A stretch of DNA of 64,000 bases from positions 486,715 to 550,714 of the forward strand of contig NW_006763296.1 in the NCBI RefSeq assembly GCF_000218685.1. Reading direction: 5' to 3'. Source of the stretch: Serpula lacrymans var. lacrymans S7.9. Its lineage: Eukaryota; Basidiomycota; Agaricomycetes; Boletales; Serpulaceae. The translations under genes were made by a program, and so were the position numbers. Positions 1 to 12,505 of the stretch are shown here, piece after piece. The stretch's first letter is position 1, and every line of letters starts with the position of its first letter. The notes beneath the pieces are model-generated. The model had not been told where the DNA came from. It worked only from the letters and a program-made list of their open reading frames with translations, and ran no database searches.

Positions 1-1391
1 GCTGAGTGCGACCCATTTCGTATTGTCTGGTTTCGCAGGTCTCTGGTTACAGAATAACAGCTGAGTATGTTACCACAGGCGAGAGACAAGATACCTTACC
101 ACGTAACCAGGGACTTGAGAGTAATGCAAGCATTCACCACCTTTACATTGCAACGTTATGAACCCATCACCAAAGATATCATTGATGAGGGAATTCATGG
201 CTGGTTCCTCAAACTTGCATCCCGAGCCTGTTTTGCAGCTGAAAGTAGCAGGGCCTTTGATCTCCTCTGTCAAAAAGTCGCTGATGTCTGAATAATCGGT
301 TTTGAATCGACATAATCACGCGACAGCGGGTGGAATCTTACCGACACTACCGTCTTCACCACAAATAAACCTGTCCGGGATACATTTACACTTGATCTTC
401 TCGCATGCGTAGACGGTGCTGTTAGTATCATATCCTGGTATGTTCTCGGATGTGCATTGTTCTAGACCACAGTAGAAAGATTCGACTTGGGCCGTCCAGA
501 ACTGGAAGGCGCAACTTGAAGTTGCGTTATCACAGCTGAATGTTACCTGCGGAGGTCGATCAGGGAGCATGTCGAGAATCTTGCGATCTACATGACTGTG
601 AATACAGCAAGATAGAATGCTTCAAAATAAGCTTACTTGTCACATCACACATCTGGTGATTGTTAAAGACCGTTTCTCCGCCCGTGTAACACGTCATGTT
701 TGCTCCAGATATTTCATCATTGCCGACGTGAGGTGTGCCTGCCAGAGGAAAACCTATACATGCGTCGTCCCTCTGACAAACTGGAACAAAAATATCAGAA
801 ATGTTTGTATGGATCCGGATAGATAGAAAGTATAACAACCATTGCAATTAATTCCACCCCAGCCGTCCTTGCAGTCACAGGATCCATCAGGTTCTCGTAG
901 TCTGCGTTGGTCCCCATCAGCCAGAGAGTCGCATTCTGGCGAATGTAAAGAATGATATTAATACATCTAAAGCAAAACGATCGTGGTTGCGTACGTGGTT
1001 GCAAACAGTCGATTCCTCCCCAACCTGGTGGACACTTGCACTGCCCGTCAAACTCGTCACAGTGCCCATATTGTCCGCAGGTAAATGCAGGGAGCATACA
1101 ATTGAAGCATGGCGGGCATTTGTCTGTAAAACGAGTAGAATAATTCAGAATCACTTCATGCACACATATGCTACGAAGCTGAGCACACCAAATGAGGTTG
1201 CTAGTGACTGCAAAGATATGACTATGAGTTCCACCCTGATATAAAGCTGCTCCACAACTTACGGAAAGCTCATAATTCGATACTCCTCGTGAGCTCCATG
1301 TCGAATTATCTGGTCGCCCGAAGACTGCTGGTAGCAGCACCAAAGTGAGCAAGGAGTTGGGCAGGAGATTTCGTATATCTGGGCGTAGCAT
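1..1391 (-). CDS. ADP1: ADP1-like ABC transporter with EGF repeats, N-terminal part (partial)
   Basis: Family knowledge: fungal Adp1 proteins are ABCG-type ATP-dependent permeases that carry EGF-like cysteine modules in front of the nucleotide-binding and membrane domains. Seen here: ATG at 1391, a hydrophobic N-terminal segment (about residues 8-24), then CPPCFNC, an EGF unit ([19 protein letters not shown]), a second EGF-like unit after an intron near 950-1000 ([12 protein letters not shown]), and further Cys-rich blocks including [35 protein letters not shown] and [17 protein letters not shown]. The block order matches the luminal region of fungal Adp1. About four introns fall in the visible part. 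The ATPase and transmembrane domains would lie left of base 1, so transport function is inferred from the N-terminal region alone. The gene is divergent to ALG12, with about 200 bp between the two starts. Confidence 0.75.
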
Positions 1392-1599
1392 GATATCCAA
1401 TAAATGTAGTGCTCAACGTCGTGAACGGTGAGCTAGGCGCCAAGCTGTATGGGGCTGACGACGATAGTCAGACGCTGCGGGCTGCAGTGCTGGTTCGTCG
1501 TTCGGGTCCAAATTAGAGGCCGTGAGACTTATATTCCAAAGTAGGACAGCCGGAGGAAACCATCGCCGTCTCCCAGAAGAGCTCTGGACATGACTGACC
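1392..1599. promoter_or_regulatory. Divergent promoter between ADP1-like gene and ALG12
   Basis: About 208 bp separate two start codons facing away from each other, so the core promoters of both genes must share this stretch or overlap the neighbouring 5' ends. I see no clear TATA box or CCAAT motif. Confidence 0.4.
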
Positions 1600-3588
1600 A
1601 TGAGCTTTGCTCTCGATTTGCTTTTACTTGCCACAGGATGGACTCACGTTTGGCTGGCTCCGTATACCAAGGTCGAAGAAAGCTTTAATCTACATGCCAC
1701 CCATGATGTCCTCAGTTATGGTGTAGCCCCAGATGCCCTACATAATGTACGCCTAATGCAGTTTCTGCACGCCCGCCAATCCTAAAGTTTGTGAAGTATG
1801 ACCATTTTGTATTCTCTGGAGTGGTTCCCAGAACATTCATAGGAAGTCTTATTCTTGCCTGGCTGTCCACCCCCATCCTGCACATCGCGAGCGCGTTCGG
1901 TTTTATCACTTCAAAACTCGACATTCAGATCGCAGGTACTGTTCCTTTGTCTAAGGTCTTGTAATAACTCCCCAACATGCACCTCAGTACGCTTGGTATT
2001 GTCCAGTCTGAACGCCTTTGGTCTGATACTCCTAAGGCGCGCAGTCTTTAAACGTTTCGGTCGTCCGACAGGTCTACTCTTTGTCCTGTTGACTTGTTCC
2101 CAATCCCATGTCCCTTTTTGGATGGGCAGGACTCTACCAAACATGTTTGCTTTATTCCCCGGTGAGCCCAAATACTAATGAAATGGTACAAAACCTGAAC
2201 GTGTCGCGTCATTCCCTTCCAATACAGTGAATCTAGCCTTCTTCCTCCTCAACAATAGAGCTAGCAACTCCTTAAAGCCGTCTACGTTGAGTGTGCATGC
2301 AGCTTTCTCGATCTTGACATTCACTGCTGTGGTATTCCGCTCTGAGGTGGCTATCCTACTCGCTCCTCTTGCTCTGCAGTCGCTCTTTCTCCAGCATACG
2401 AGGTTCCTAAGCCTAATAAAAGTAGGTATTATTTCTGCCATTGCGTCAATTGGTACGTCTATGGAGCCTGATTATATTTTTCGAAGCATATTGAATATAC
2501 TCTTGTTTGTAGCATTGACAGTGCTAGTGGACTCATACTTCTGGGATCAATGGCCATTATGGCCAGAGTTCAACGGACTCTATTTCAACGTGTTCCAAGG
2601 AAAAAGTGCCGAATGGGGTGTCAGTCCTCTTCACGTCACCGAATCTAACCTTCATGGAAGTTGAATCCTTGATTTTAGGTTTCACCCGCTCACGCCTACT
2701 TTTCATCGCATCTTCCAAAACTCCTCCTTGGTTCTCTCCCACTTTCTGCCCTCGGTGCACTTCTGGACGCTCGCATACGCTCTCTGTTGATACCCTGCCT
2801 TGCCTTTATTGCCCTTATCAGCGCCTTAGGACATAAGGAGTGGCGCTTCATCGTGTATGCCGTCCCAGTTTTCAATATCGCAGCAGCTCGGGGAGCTCGA
2901 TGGATGTGAGTACTCCGATTTGCTACCATAGAGCTGTTCCCTGACGTTTGAAATCCAGGGTATCGCGCAGAAAAGGCCGCTTTTTCGGTCGACTTCTCTT
3001 TTTGGGTGCTACAGGCATCATCGCTGCCAACCTCCTCGTAACAGTGATGTACACTAGGGTATCCGCGGCAAACTACCCCGGTGGTTCCGCACTTGCAGTC
3101 TTCAATAAAAGATATGCCGATTGGGAGCATGGTGAGCTAAGATTGAGTTCATTCACTGTACGGTTGTGTTGACGTTTGGTATGATAGTACACGTCCATAT
3201 ATCAAACCTTGCCGCACAAACTGGCGCATCCCTATTTTTGCAGGATCACTCTCCTCCCCATATAGCACTTGCTCATAGCGCTTCTGCACCTCATCACTGG
3301 GTATACAACAAAACAGAATCCCTATCTCCGAAAGCCATCACTGCTTCTTCACAAATCACACATGTCATTGCAGAGGCCGGTCCCGAGTCTCAGAAGGGAT
3401 ATCTGAAGACAGGGAAGTGGGATATCGCCTTCAGCATAGAAGGATTTAGCGGGTGGAGGTTCAACCTGCCCTGGCGTGGATGGAGAGTGAACAATAAGGC
3501 AAAGATCTATGAATGGGTGTCCCAGGGTCTGGGAAGTGTGATGGAGATGGACACTCGGGAGGAGCTATGGGTCTTGGAACGCACCTGA
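1600..3588 (+). CDS. ALG12: Dol-P-Man:Man7GlcNAc2-PP-Dol alpha-1,6-mannosyltransferase
   Basis: ALG12 (GT22 family) adds the eighth mannose, alpha-1,6-linked, to the dolichol-linked oligosaccharide in the ER lumen during N-glycan assembly. Seen: the N-terminal family signature APYTKVEESFNLHATHD, then YDHFVFSGVVPRTFIGS, the QSHVPFWMGRTLPNM block, WDQWPLWPEFNGLYFNVFQG, EWGVSPAHAYFSSHLPKLLL and LGHKEWRFIVYAVPVFN, all in the order expected for GT22 enzymes, with many hydrophobic segments. About seven short introns fit; I read 1747-1787, 1936-1987, 2162-2227, about 2455-2511, about 2629-2681, about 2907-2958 and about 3132-3190. The start is the first ATG and leads straight into the conserved block. 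The C-terminus ends EELWVLERT. No break seen. Confidence 0.88.
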
Positions 3589-4156
3589 TATTACGCATGG
3601 CAAATGCGAGTACTGTGTAACTCAACCAGCCAGTTTTCATATCAATACATTTGCATGGAAGAACTCATTCCAGCTGTCTTCCTAGTTTCACGGGTCATAT
3701 GTGTGTATCTTCTCTGATGAAGCGAGGAATTATTGAACCAGAGAAGTGTAAAGCATGCCTTTGTAAACTACAGTCAAAAAACATGTCATTGGAAACACAG
3801 ATAATTAATTGTACACGTGTTCTGAAGCTCAGATTTCCAAGAAACTATTTTCTCCCAAAGCCATCATGTTCGCGCGCCACATCCTCGTCATGGACTGCTT
3901 ATTACCATTGGCGCTTGTAATTGACAGTGTTCTGCGATTCATGCTGTGGTTCATCTGATGGAGACATAGCCCTACCTGAACCACCTCGCAAGAAATCGAC
4001 GCCCTACCATTGGTCTACACTTCTGATAGCTGCTACCATATAAATAGGACACTCGTTTACATACTTATTTGCGCCATAGCTGCCACAGGTTAGAATCCAA
4101 ATACAACTTGAATCTCGCAGCGAAGAGGCTGAAAGCGCAGGCTCATTTTTGCCAAT
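3589..4156. other. Intergenic, ALG12 3' end to FetB-like 5' region
   Basis: About 570 bp without a supportable gene. An 89-codon open frame at 3651-3920 has no recognisable motif and no coding look. The sequence accttgaatctcgcag just before 4157 suggests the FetB-like 5' UTR may be spliced. Confidence 0.4.
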
Positions 4157-5477
4157 ATGGACGCCCCTGCCAACGAATCGACCCACCTCACCTGGGGTAA
4201 TGTTGGCCTCGGTTTCTCCTTTATTCTCTTTGATGCTTTCGTCTCCACGTCGTTTGGTTTGGGAGTCGGTAGTTCACTCGTAACTTCTGCGGTACGTTGT
4301 ATCGTGCAGCTTGGAATCGTCGCATTGCTCTTGCAGAGGGTATTCGAAACCAATAATCCATGGGCAGTTGGTGGTATTGCTTGTAAGTTTTCTGCGACAA
4401 CATTCCATTGATCGATTTGTTTTTGAAATGGTCACGGTGTCATTTACTGAATGTTTCAAAATCCAGGTTTACTGAATCTCTTAGGGACATTTGAGACAGG
4501 TCTGTCTCAGATCACTTTCATCCCATGATATGCTCGTATCTCATATGACTTCAGTGGTGAACAAGTCGAAAAAACGGTTCAACCACATGGTACGCCCATG
4601 GTCATATTACTGCCGATTTGGCTAAGCCGTCCATATGACAGTTTCCCTCCGTGCTGTTGAGCATGATAGCTTCCACGATACCGGTATCGATAATTGGAAT
4701 AAAATATGCCATGTCCATAGATCCGTTCTGGAAACCGGAGCAATATAGTACAGTAAAATCATTTGTGGTGTCTTACTTTGGCTAACTCTATGCGCAGTTC
4801 CCATTGTGGGCATGCTGTGTGGTGGCACAATCTCTGGAATTGTCGTATCTATCACTTATGTCCTCAAGGAGTTACAGTATGTCGGATTCTCTCCCAATGA
4901 TTCATTAGCTGCAGGAAGTCCTGACCTCCTCGCGTACCTCCCCTAGCGATAATCGCGACAAAGTAGAAACTTATCTCGCATTCGGAGCTTCCAGGTTCGA
5001 AGCTTGCAAGCCTATAGCACGCGACGCATTGAGGTTGGCTTTGACTCCTACCATCAACCAAATGAGGTACGTCCAAATGATTAAACCGAGACATGTTAGG
5101 CCCGGCAATCTCATTATGTCTATAGTGTCATTGGAATCATCGCCATCCCCGGAATGATGACTGGTGCTATCCTTGGAGGTTCCTCGGTCAGTCAAGCCGC
5201 GAAGCTGCAAATGGTGATCATGTTCATGATCTCTGCGTCCACCGCACTCGCATCGATTATTTCGACCGTGCTGACGCTTGGTATGGTCGTGGATAGCGAC
5301 CATAGGATACGCAGCGACAGGATCGATGTACGGGAACACGCTTTGTGGAGAGGTAGGAATTGGGTTCTTGGGAAGATTGCCAGCGGGTTCTGGGTCATGG
5401 TGGGACCAGTAACTAGACCATTCAAGAAAAAGTCCACCCTTGAAAACGGCGAGGAAGGGCAGAGACTCCTGGGATAA
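4157..5477 (+). CDS. UPF0014/FetB-like membrane protein
   Basis: Family knowledge: UPF0014 proteins (bacterial FetB/YbbM, plant ALS3/STAR2) are multi-span membrane proteins that act as permease subunits; FetB is linked to iron export and ALS3/STAR2 to aluminium tolerance. Seen: N-terminal hydrophobic block (LSFILFDAFVSTSFGLG region), AVRCIVQLGIVALLLQRVFE, then a hydrophobic stretch ending PIVGMLCGGTISGIVVS, the family block ETYLAFGASRFEACKPIARD followed by LRLALTPTINQMSVIGIIAIPGM, and MTGAILGGSSVSQAAKLQ with MVIMFMISASTALAS. About five to six introns (donors near 4384, 4497, 4592, about 4740, 4877 and 5066). The charged tail ends GEEGQRLLG. The substrate in fungi is not readable from sequence, and no ATPase partner lies nearby. 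Confidence 0.8.
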
Positions 5478-5776
5478 ATGGAGAGTCAATAATATAGATA
5501 TATAACTTGAATTCTGATAAACATTGATTACTGAATTACTGAGCTTTGCAATCGATTGTTCTTTGTCGTGGACAATGGTGCTTGTGGCCGCCATACTGTT
5601 TCAGCCACCCCCATTGATCGCCTAAAGCAGCCGTTGTTATGATCGTGTTTGACTTCTGTGGCAGATCCAAAGCAAATGTCCGAGTCACTGCCATCCTATT
5701 AGTTCCAGTCTCGCCTGACCGTGACCTTGTCTGTAAAGTATCCGCTCTTCATCCTGCACCATTTCATCATTGCGCC
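5478..5776. other. Short intergenic region
   Basis: About 300 bp between two plus-strand genes. It should hold the terminator of the FetB-like gene and the promoter of the coiled-coil gene. No clear motif seen. Confidence 0.3.
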
Positions 5777-8700
5777 ATGGTATGTGCTCGCATTTTTAAT
5801 GTATTTTACTGAATTAACAAACAAGTCGCGTTGATGCAGTCGACATACGGTCGTAGCAGACAGTCTATTGCCGATATCGAACAGGAATTGTACGAAATAT
5901 TTAACAGCCATCCCAACTCTCGACCCAACGAAGCTGGGGAACCAGTCATTCCAGCAGACGCTTTAGTCGATATTTTCCGCTCTTTTTCTGACATTTACAA
6001 TGGCGTCGAGCTCCTCACGGATGACGAGACGGGCATGCTGAAGGCACTACTAGCCAGCAATCCTGGACTTGAAGTCACTCCACAGACTCTTCTTGCATTT
6101 ATCGCGGAGAAAACCAAACACAGTCCTCGCGACAGTCCAGATGGTTCTCCACAAGAAGACGACACGATACTACCTGACCGCGGGCGGATGCTAGATCGGG
6201 ACGAGGATAACGTGTACTCACGTTCCTCCAGCAGAGATAGCAGAAGCTCTGCGGGCACTTCTGTATATATAGACATACCCAGTCGACCGCCTTCAGTGCC
6301 ACCAAAGACACCTACGTCGAGAACAGGACCTTCTCCCTTTGACACGTCACGACGGCAGCGTTCGACACCGCTTAATAACGCGCCGTCTAGTTGGACGAAG
6401 AAACCCGCACCAGCACATAGACGAAAGAGCATTGACGGAAGCGCTGGACGTGCGTCGAGTGATTCTGAGGTTCGTATCATACGCTAGAATATTCGCGTGG
6501 CTTTGCTGATATCTGCGTACTAGTCATCATTCTCATCAAGTCCAACCACCTTTGGTCGTACACCAGGTCGCACACGCGCCCCTTCCAATCCCACAAGTCC
6601 GTCTACATCATTCTCTGGCGCGTTCTCTCCCACTCTAGGTTCATCACCATTCGGGCACCCCATCTCGCGTCCACACTCCCGTGCTCAATCTCAACCATTC
6701 AATAGCTTTGCCCAAAGCTTTGGCTCTCCAGACCGTGACCTATCTCCCGACGACATGTCACCTTTGCGTGATCGTGATTTTGGAAATTCGTCATATGAGT
6801 ACGACCGGCCAGAAGAAAACATCATGGATTCCATATCATCTCTGCCTATGCCGAGAGCAGGGTCCGATGACGACGATGGCGACTTTGACGGCGACTCATC
6901 TCTCGGACTTGTTTTGGACCGCTCTGTCGTGTCGTCTACGGCTTCCTTAGAACCTCAGGACCGTCTCGATGCTCTTCAGCGAGCCAATCTAGAAATGGGT
7001 CGAAAGTTGATGGATGCCGAGCGAACGCTGCAGAATAAGTTGTCAGAACATGACTCTGAGCTAGAAGAGTTTCAAGGTCGCCTGGAGGAACTGAAAAGTG
7101 AGCTGAGTGCTACGAAGAGAGAAGAGAAGGAGCTCAGATCAAAAGAGGTACGTTGATTTTTTCTGCCTCACGAACATTAAATTAAAGCCCACCACCCTTG
7201 TCCTCAGCGCTCGAACTCGACTCAAATTGCTGCCCTAGAGTCGGAAATTGCCAAACTACAGAAAAATCTGGAGAATGCTCGCTCCGCATACCAGAGTCTT
7301 CAGAAACAGTATCAAGAGCAATGTGGTATGTGGACGTCTCCTCTCCCTGATACTTGTTAGCTGTCTATTGATACCTCGTTCCTAGCCGAATCTGAAAGGT
7401 ATCGCAATACGCTTCGTCGTAGGGATCAAGAGATAAAGGACCATCAGGAAGCCGCCGCGCTGCAGGTCCTTGAAGCACACAAGTATGCTAAGGAACACGA
7501 CAACTACGAGGAACGTATCGCGCACCTTGAGAATGAACTGGAAATTACTCAGCAAGCTCATGCTCAATTGGACGAGCAGAAACAAGAGAATCTCATGCTG
7601 AAGGAGACCATTGACCGCATGCGTTATGATATGGACGAGATGCGGAATAGTGCTACCAATGCTACTCAAGGCGGATCGAGTGCTGGCTCAAGTGCAGCAA
7701 ATTCGATCAGCAAGAGCTTGGGAGCAGAGCTTCTAGGCAAGATGGGAAATTCGCGATGGGGGCTTAAAGACGAAGGCGAGGAAACTATAGAAGAAGGCGA
7801 TAGCGGAGAAGTGGAGATGGATGACGATGATGACACAGAGGGAGAGGAAGAGGAGGATGTCATCCAGACGATTATCACGCGTAAGAAGAGGGTACGTTAT
7901 TTTGCGACGACTCCTAAATACGGACGACTAAAATTTTTTTTTAAATGTATTTCAGAAAGTTACAGGTCGTACAAACAAGGTGGAAACCACGACTTTCGAG
8001 GAAACCAGAGAATACTCCGACGCGTATACTCAATATCATTCTGACGAGCTCACATCGGTGCGAGAGATACAAACTGACCCGGAGCCTTCAATCCCTACTG
8101 CATCCTCCTATACGCAAACCGATGACCCGCCTGTAGTCATTCCAGTTTCGACGCAAACCGACCCAGAACCGGTGATAATACCCAAGCTTACTGCCAGTAT
8201 CGAGATCCAGACGGATGACCCCGAGCCAGAAGTATCTCGATCACCATCTCCACATGTTACCCCCGAAGACGACGAAACCATGGCTTCCTCATCTTCTACC
8301 GTCCTACCACCAACACCCAAGGCACAGTCTTTGGATCATCTTCACCCTCACCCTCATGACCTTCCACCATCCTATCACCAGGTCGCAGAACTGGATGAGG
8401 ATGAAAGGGACTGGCGAGTAGCCGCGGAAACCCTGAAAAAATGGCATGAAGGGGTGAAAATACCCATCGAGCCAGCCCCGAAGGGTATATCCGACGATGC
8501 AGTGGAGGAATGGAAGGCAATCAAAGAGGAGCTTGGTATTGATTGCATGGTGATCGACAGACTAATTGCATCGTCAGAGAAGACAGGACAACCACGTCTC
8601 TCTAAAGACGGTAAACCGTCGCGCAAGAACCGCTTTTATAATATCTACAACACATACGTTTATGGCGCCGGTAAAGACCGAAGCCCTTCATTCCCCGGTG

Positions 8701-8951
8701 CTAACGCTAGGCAGATAATGCTTTGTATGGGTGCTTCCGCTTTCGTTCTCTATATGATGGCTCCGTATATGGCGGCGCAATATTCAATTACGGGGGGCCC
8801 TACGTATTACGACCGATCTGCATGGAACAGCTTCAACAGTATGCAAGCTCCTGGGGAAGGCTTTGGTTATGACGGTACCGCAGCCGTTTGGAGTTTCATG
8901 GGTCGTGTTGGAGGTGGAGCAGCCAGAATCGCACGAGGTTGGCCGACTTAG
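5777..8951 (+). CDS. Coiled-coil, C-terminal membrane-anchored protein with TQT/IQT cluster (KASH-like candidate)
   Basis: I do not recognise an exact ortholog. Order: a conserved-looking helical N-terminus (SIADIEQELYEIFNSH to about residue 90, EF-hand-like spacing), a Ser/Pro-rich disordered stretch, a long coiled coil over about 6950-7680, an acidic run (VEMDDDDDTEGEEEEDV), a linker with four motifs REIQT, SYTQT, VSTQT and IEIQT at about 8064-8213, a folded-looking block near 8380-8600, one hydrophobic segment (ANARQIMLCMGASAFVLYMM, about 8700-8765) and about 60 residues after it ending ARGWPT. TQT/IQT motifs are the known anchor of LC8 dynein-light-chain ligands; a coiled coil plus a C-terminal membrane anchor is typical of KASH/LINC or dynein-anchor proteins. 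That role is inference. At least five introns. The start is best read as an ATG-only exon at 5777-5779 spliced to 5840 (MSTYGRSRQ); the alternative is the ATG at 5834. Confidence 0.7.
8061..8220 (+). other. Cluster of four LC8-type TQT/IQT motifs
   Basis: Within the coiled-coil gene the codons for IQT, TQT, TQT and IQT lie near 8067, 8112, 8151 and 8205. Each is followed by Asp and then Pro or Asp. Spacing is 13-18 residues in a Pro-rich linker, the layout seen in multivalent LC8 ligands. Confidence 0.6.
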
Positions 8952-9477
8952 GTTTCTCCATAAAGTCGAACTCGTTCATACCCCCTATCATGTTATTTTA
9001 TCTCGTTCAGATACCCGCACGCACCCCTACTCAATCCACTTTTTACTCACCTACTGAAGAACATTCATTGTCGCTCATTATACTTGCAACTTTTGCTCTA
9101 ATTTCTGTTACATCCAAGCCTCTTTTAGGGTTCTTTCTGTGATTGTGCCGTAGAGCATTTGTGTAAACTAATGTACAATGCGGACTTTGGAGCCGCTTAT
9201 GAAGACGTCTAGCACAAGCTACCTAATTCTAAATCGTCCGCTCCAAAATTGAGAGAGAAAATAAGAACAACAAATGGTTGAAATACATGGAAGAAGAAAA
9301 ATTCTAAGGAAGAATAGAGAGGAGAATAAAGAAAGAGACTAGGAGCGAAAAAGATAAATGCGGTATTTGTGATGTAAAACTTGGACCAATATCTACCGAC
9401 GGTCCACATAATGATAATGACTTGAATGCTTTTTTGCATGAAGAGTCCTCTCGACTACCCACCATCATTCTATACCG
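8952..9477. other. Convergent intergenic region
   Basis: About 525 bp between two genes whose 3' ends face each other. Only 3' UTR-like T-rich and A-rich sequence is seen, with no gene. Confidence 0.4.
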
Positions 9478-12400
9478 TCATTCTTCCTCACTGTCTGACC
9501 TTGGTGGGGGAGAAGCGGCGGTGACCGACACTGAAGGCCTCCGTCGCTTCACTTCGATTGGGATGCTGTCATCGTCACTCTCACCATCATCTTCCTCCCC
9601 ATATATCTGACTCGTATTCGCGCGAATGCCCTCAGCTTCACGTTCCCACCGCGTGTCCCTGAAAAAGCTCGAGTCGTCATCAAACTCGTCATCGTAGTCA
9701 TCCTCTGCGTTATCTATATCAGAACCATATGCCACCTGTGCAAGTGGACTGGGGCTTGTGGTCGTTGATCTGACCTGGCCCTGGCGACCATGATCCTGCG
9801 TAACGGGGTCGACTACAGTTGGGATCGAGGTTCCTATAAGTAGACGCTGAGGCTGCGGTTGCCTAAGATGTAGCGGGAGATTGCTAATCGCTTCGGTCAT
9901 TTGATTAAGACCCAATGGCAGGTTTGATATTAATGTGCTTGGGTCATTGCATACGCCACCTGCACCGAGGAACATGGCATCATCATCAATCCCTTCCTGG
10001 TCGCCCGAATGAAGACTTGTCACGTCTTCAATGTAACCACTGTGACCGTGAACCGGCTCCCCCCAGCTGGAAGCGCGTCTCGCGGCCGTGAGTAAACCAC
10101 TGCTGTTATTACTCTGTCGAGAGTCCCTTCCGTGATGACGAAGTATCTCATCACTTCTCCTGGCAAAGATATCTGTTGATGTCCTGGCTTTGACATTATT
10201 GTCTTGGGAAAATGATGTTGAAGCAGAAGCGTCTAGGGGTGATGAATCGTGGGATGTAGGTTTGTGACCTCGCCATGACTTCATCGAGGACAGAGAGAAC
10301 CTGTTAAGGAATTTCTCGTTTTCACGGTTCTGTAAACCAGGTCCATGATCTTCTACGCCATGACTAGATGTCGGGCTACTGATTTGCGAAGAACCCCATT
10401 GAGACTCAGCAGGTATCAGCAGCGTCTCTGATCCTCGGCGGCCGGTATTTGGGACACCGACATTTGAATTATGAGAAGTGTCTTTAGACGAACGTGCCCA
10501 TCGTTCTATCGATTTCGATCGTCCACCGAAATTGGGGGTAGAGTCGTTCCTGAGTATTACTGACCGCACACCAGCACGTCGCTTTCCTTTATCCCTCGAC
10601 TCAGAGCCTGACATTCTGGCACTGGCACTTTTGTGTCTCTCCATCGCTATTGATGGAGAAGAGCGAACGCCAAAATTATTGTCGTCACGACGTGATCCAG
10701 GCTGACGGGGAGTACGAACATTGCGGAAGAGAGATGATATACGATTTGTAATACGTTTGTGCCATCCCCACGTAAACCGCACTGTGGTCATTGCTGTACG
10801 AGTTTCTGCGTCAGAAACCATAACCATATCGTTCTTTCTAGGTGATGTCTCGCGTAGCCATTCCTGAGAGCTCGCAATGTCACGAAGAAACCACGGGTAA
10901 CGCTGAAAATTGACGTATAAATATACCAGGTCACAAAAACTAAGATGATAGGAATTACTTACCTTGGCTTCGTCGAGTGTCATCCGCTTACTAGCATTTT
11001 TCTGCAGCAGGCGATCAAGCAGGTTTATGACAATAGCTCCCTCGGTATTTGACTTGCGTGGATGTCTTCCTCCAGTCAGAATACGATCATAGCCCATAGT
11101 TTCATCCACCTCCCAATCCTGGTTGCAGATGATCTTGTAAAGATTGTATTCACTCGAATCAGGAGCCATGAAAGGGACGCGACCAAACAGAAGACAGTAC
11201 AAGGTGGCACCAAGGGACCAGATATCGATAGCTTTCGTGATCGGTTGTCTCCGTGATGTATGTCCCCGAATCGTTGAAGAGGAATTCCCATGTGAAATGG
11301 ATTTTGATGATGGAAGAGTACTACTAGTAGCGGTTACGGAGATTGATGGAGAAGTTTCAGTGCTGTATTCAGAAATTACCTCTGGAGCGAGAAAAGGAGG
11401 TGTCCCTGCTCTCTTAGATAAATCAGAGTCGTCAAGGAGGATGGGATCGTTGGGGTTGTCTAGGGCAACTTGACCCCTGCCGGCAGCAGCAAGACGCTGG
11501 GCATAGGAGAAATGTGAGACGCCAAAATCGGTTATCTTCACCATTTGACGATCAGCTGTCCATAACAGATTGGCCGGTTTTATGTCACGGTGAATGATAC
11601 CCTGGTAGTGCACTGACAACACATGGGGGCAAGAAAATAATGATAAGCAAGAACCGACTCCACCAGAAAAAACCACTTACAATATTCGAGACCAAGTATG
11701 ACATCTCGGCAAATGCGTCGACATTGGTCTACTTTCAGTATAGGCTCGTTGTTGCTATTCCTCCATTTAATTTCTCCGCCGCTGAGATACTCCATGACTA
11801 GCGAAATTATATGTCAGTTTGTGACTGTATAGAGCGAGACGAAGTCTTCCTGTCGTACTGCCTCCCAAAATGAAGCCATAGGATCGGAAATGCTCGATTT
11901 GAGACACTCACCCATGGCCCGAAGTGGGGATGTAGATAGGCAGGACGATCTTCCGGCCCCACGGCAAAGAGCGAAAGATGCTTACCCATGTATATCCTAT
12001 CGTTGAGTTTATCGTCAATCACCTCCAGCAATCGCACGATATGACCATGGCGACACTTCTTCATGATTGCTATCTCCTTTCGTATTTTATACTCTGTACT
12101 GCCAAGTTTGTCTGCAAGCGGTGTATGGGGTGAAGACGGGAGATTTCTCCTGCGCAGAAGGTTCATTTTTTCAGCGCGAGGGTTGTTGCGCTTTACGGCT
12201 TTGATAGCCTGCGCATATCAAGTCGAAAGTACATAGATTTAGTGCCAGCTAGTGACAAAGATGGGATACATGATACTGACGAGCTCCTGACGATTGCTAG
12301 ACAGATCCCAACACTGCCAGACCTCGCCATGCTGGCCCTTGCCGACTCGATGGCCACGAAGATACTGGTTGACTATTGGACGTCTGTCGTCTGAGTGTTT

Positions 12401-12505
12401 GAAGCGCAGCTCTGCGGTCATGCGTACGGTTCCAGGAGGATCGAAAGGCAAGTTGGAGCCTTGTGCAGATTGATTGCGTTCGGATGAATCTATATCGGAG
12501 GCCAT
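9478..12505 (-). CDS. CaMKK/Ssp1-Sak1-Elm1-type Ser/Thr protein kinase
   Basis: Family knowledge: this kinase group phosphorylates the activation loop of AMPK/Snf1 and related kinases. Seen: ATG at 12505, glycine loop GHRVGKGQHGEVW, catalytic lysine in AIKAVKR (exon near 12150-12210), KEIAIMKKCRHGHIVRLLEV, VEYLSGGEIKW with a CaMKK-like insert, catalytic loop IIHRDIKPANLLW, DFGVSHFS, the activation segment RAGTPPFLAPEV, a Ser-rich insert, and AIDIWSLGATLYCLLFGRVP. After the kinase domain comes a disordered tail of about 450 residues, ending in an acidic DDDSIPIEVKRRRPS to SDSEEE. About five introns. HRD, DFG and the lysine are present, so it should be active. No calmodulin site is assigned. 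It lies downstream of, and on the same strand as, the Cys-rich gene. Confidence 0.85.
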
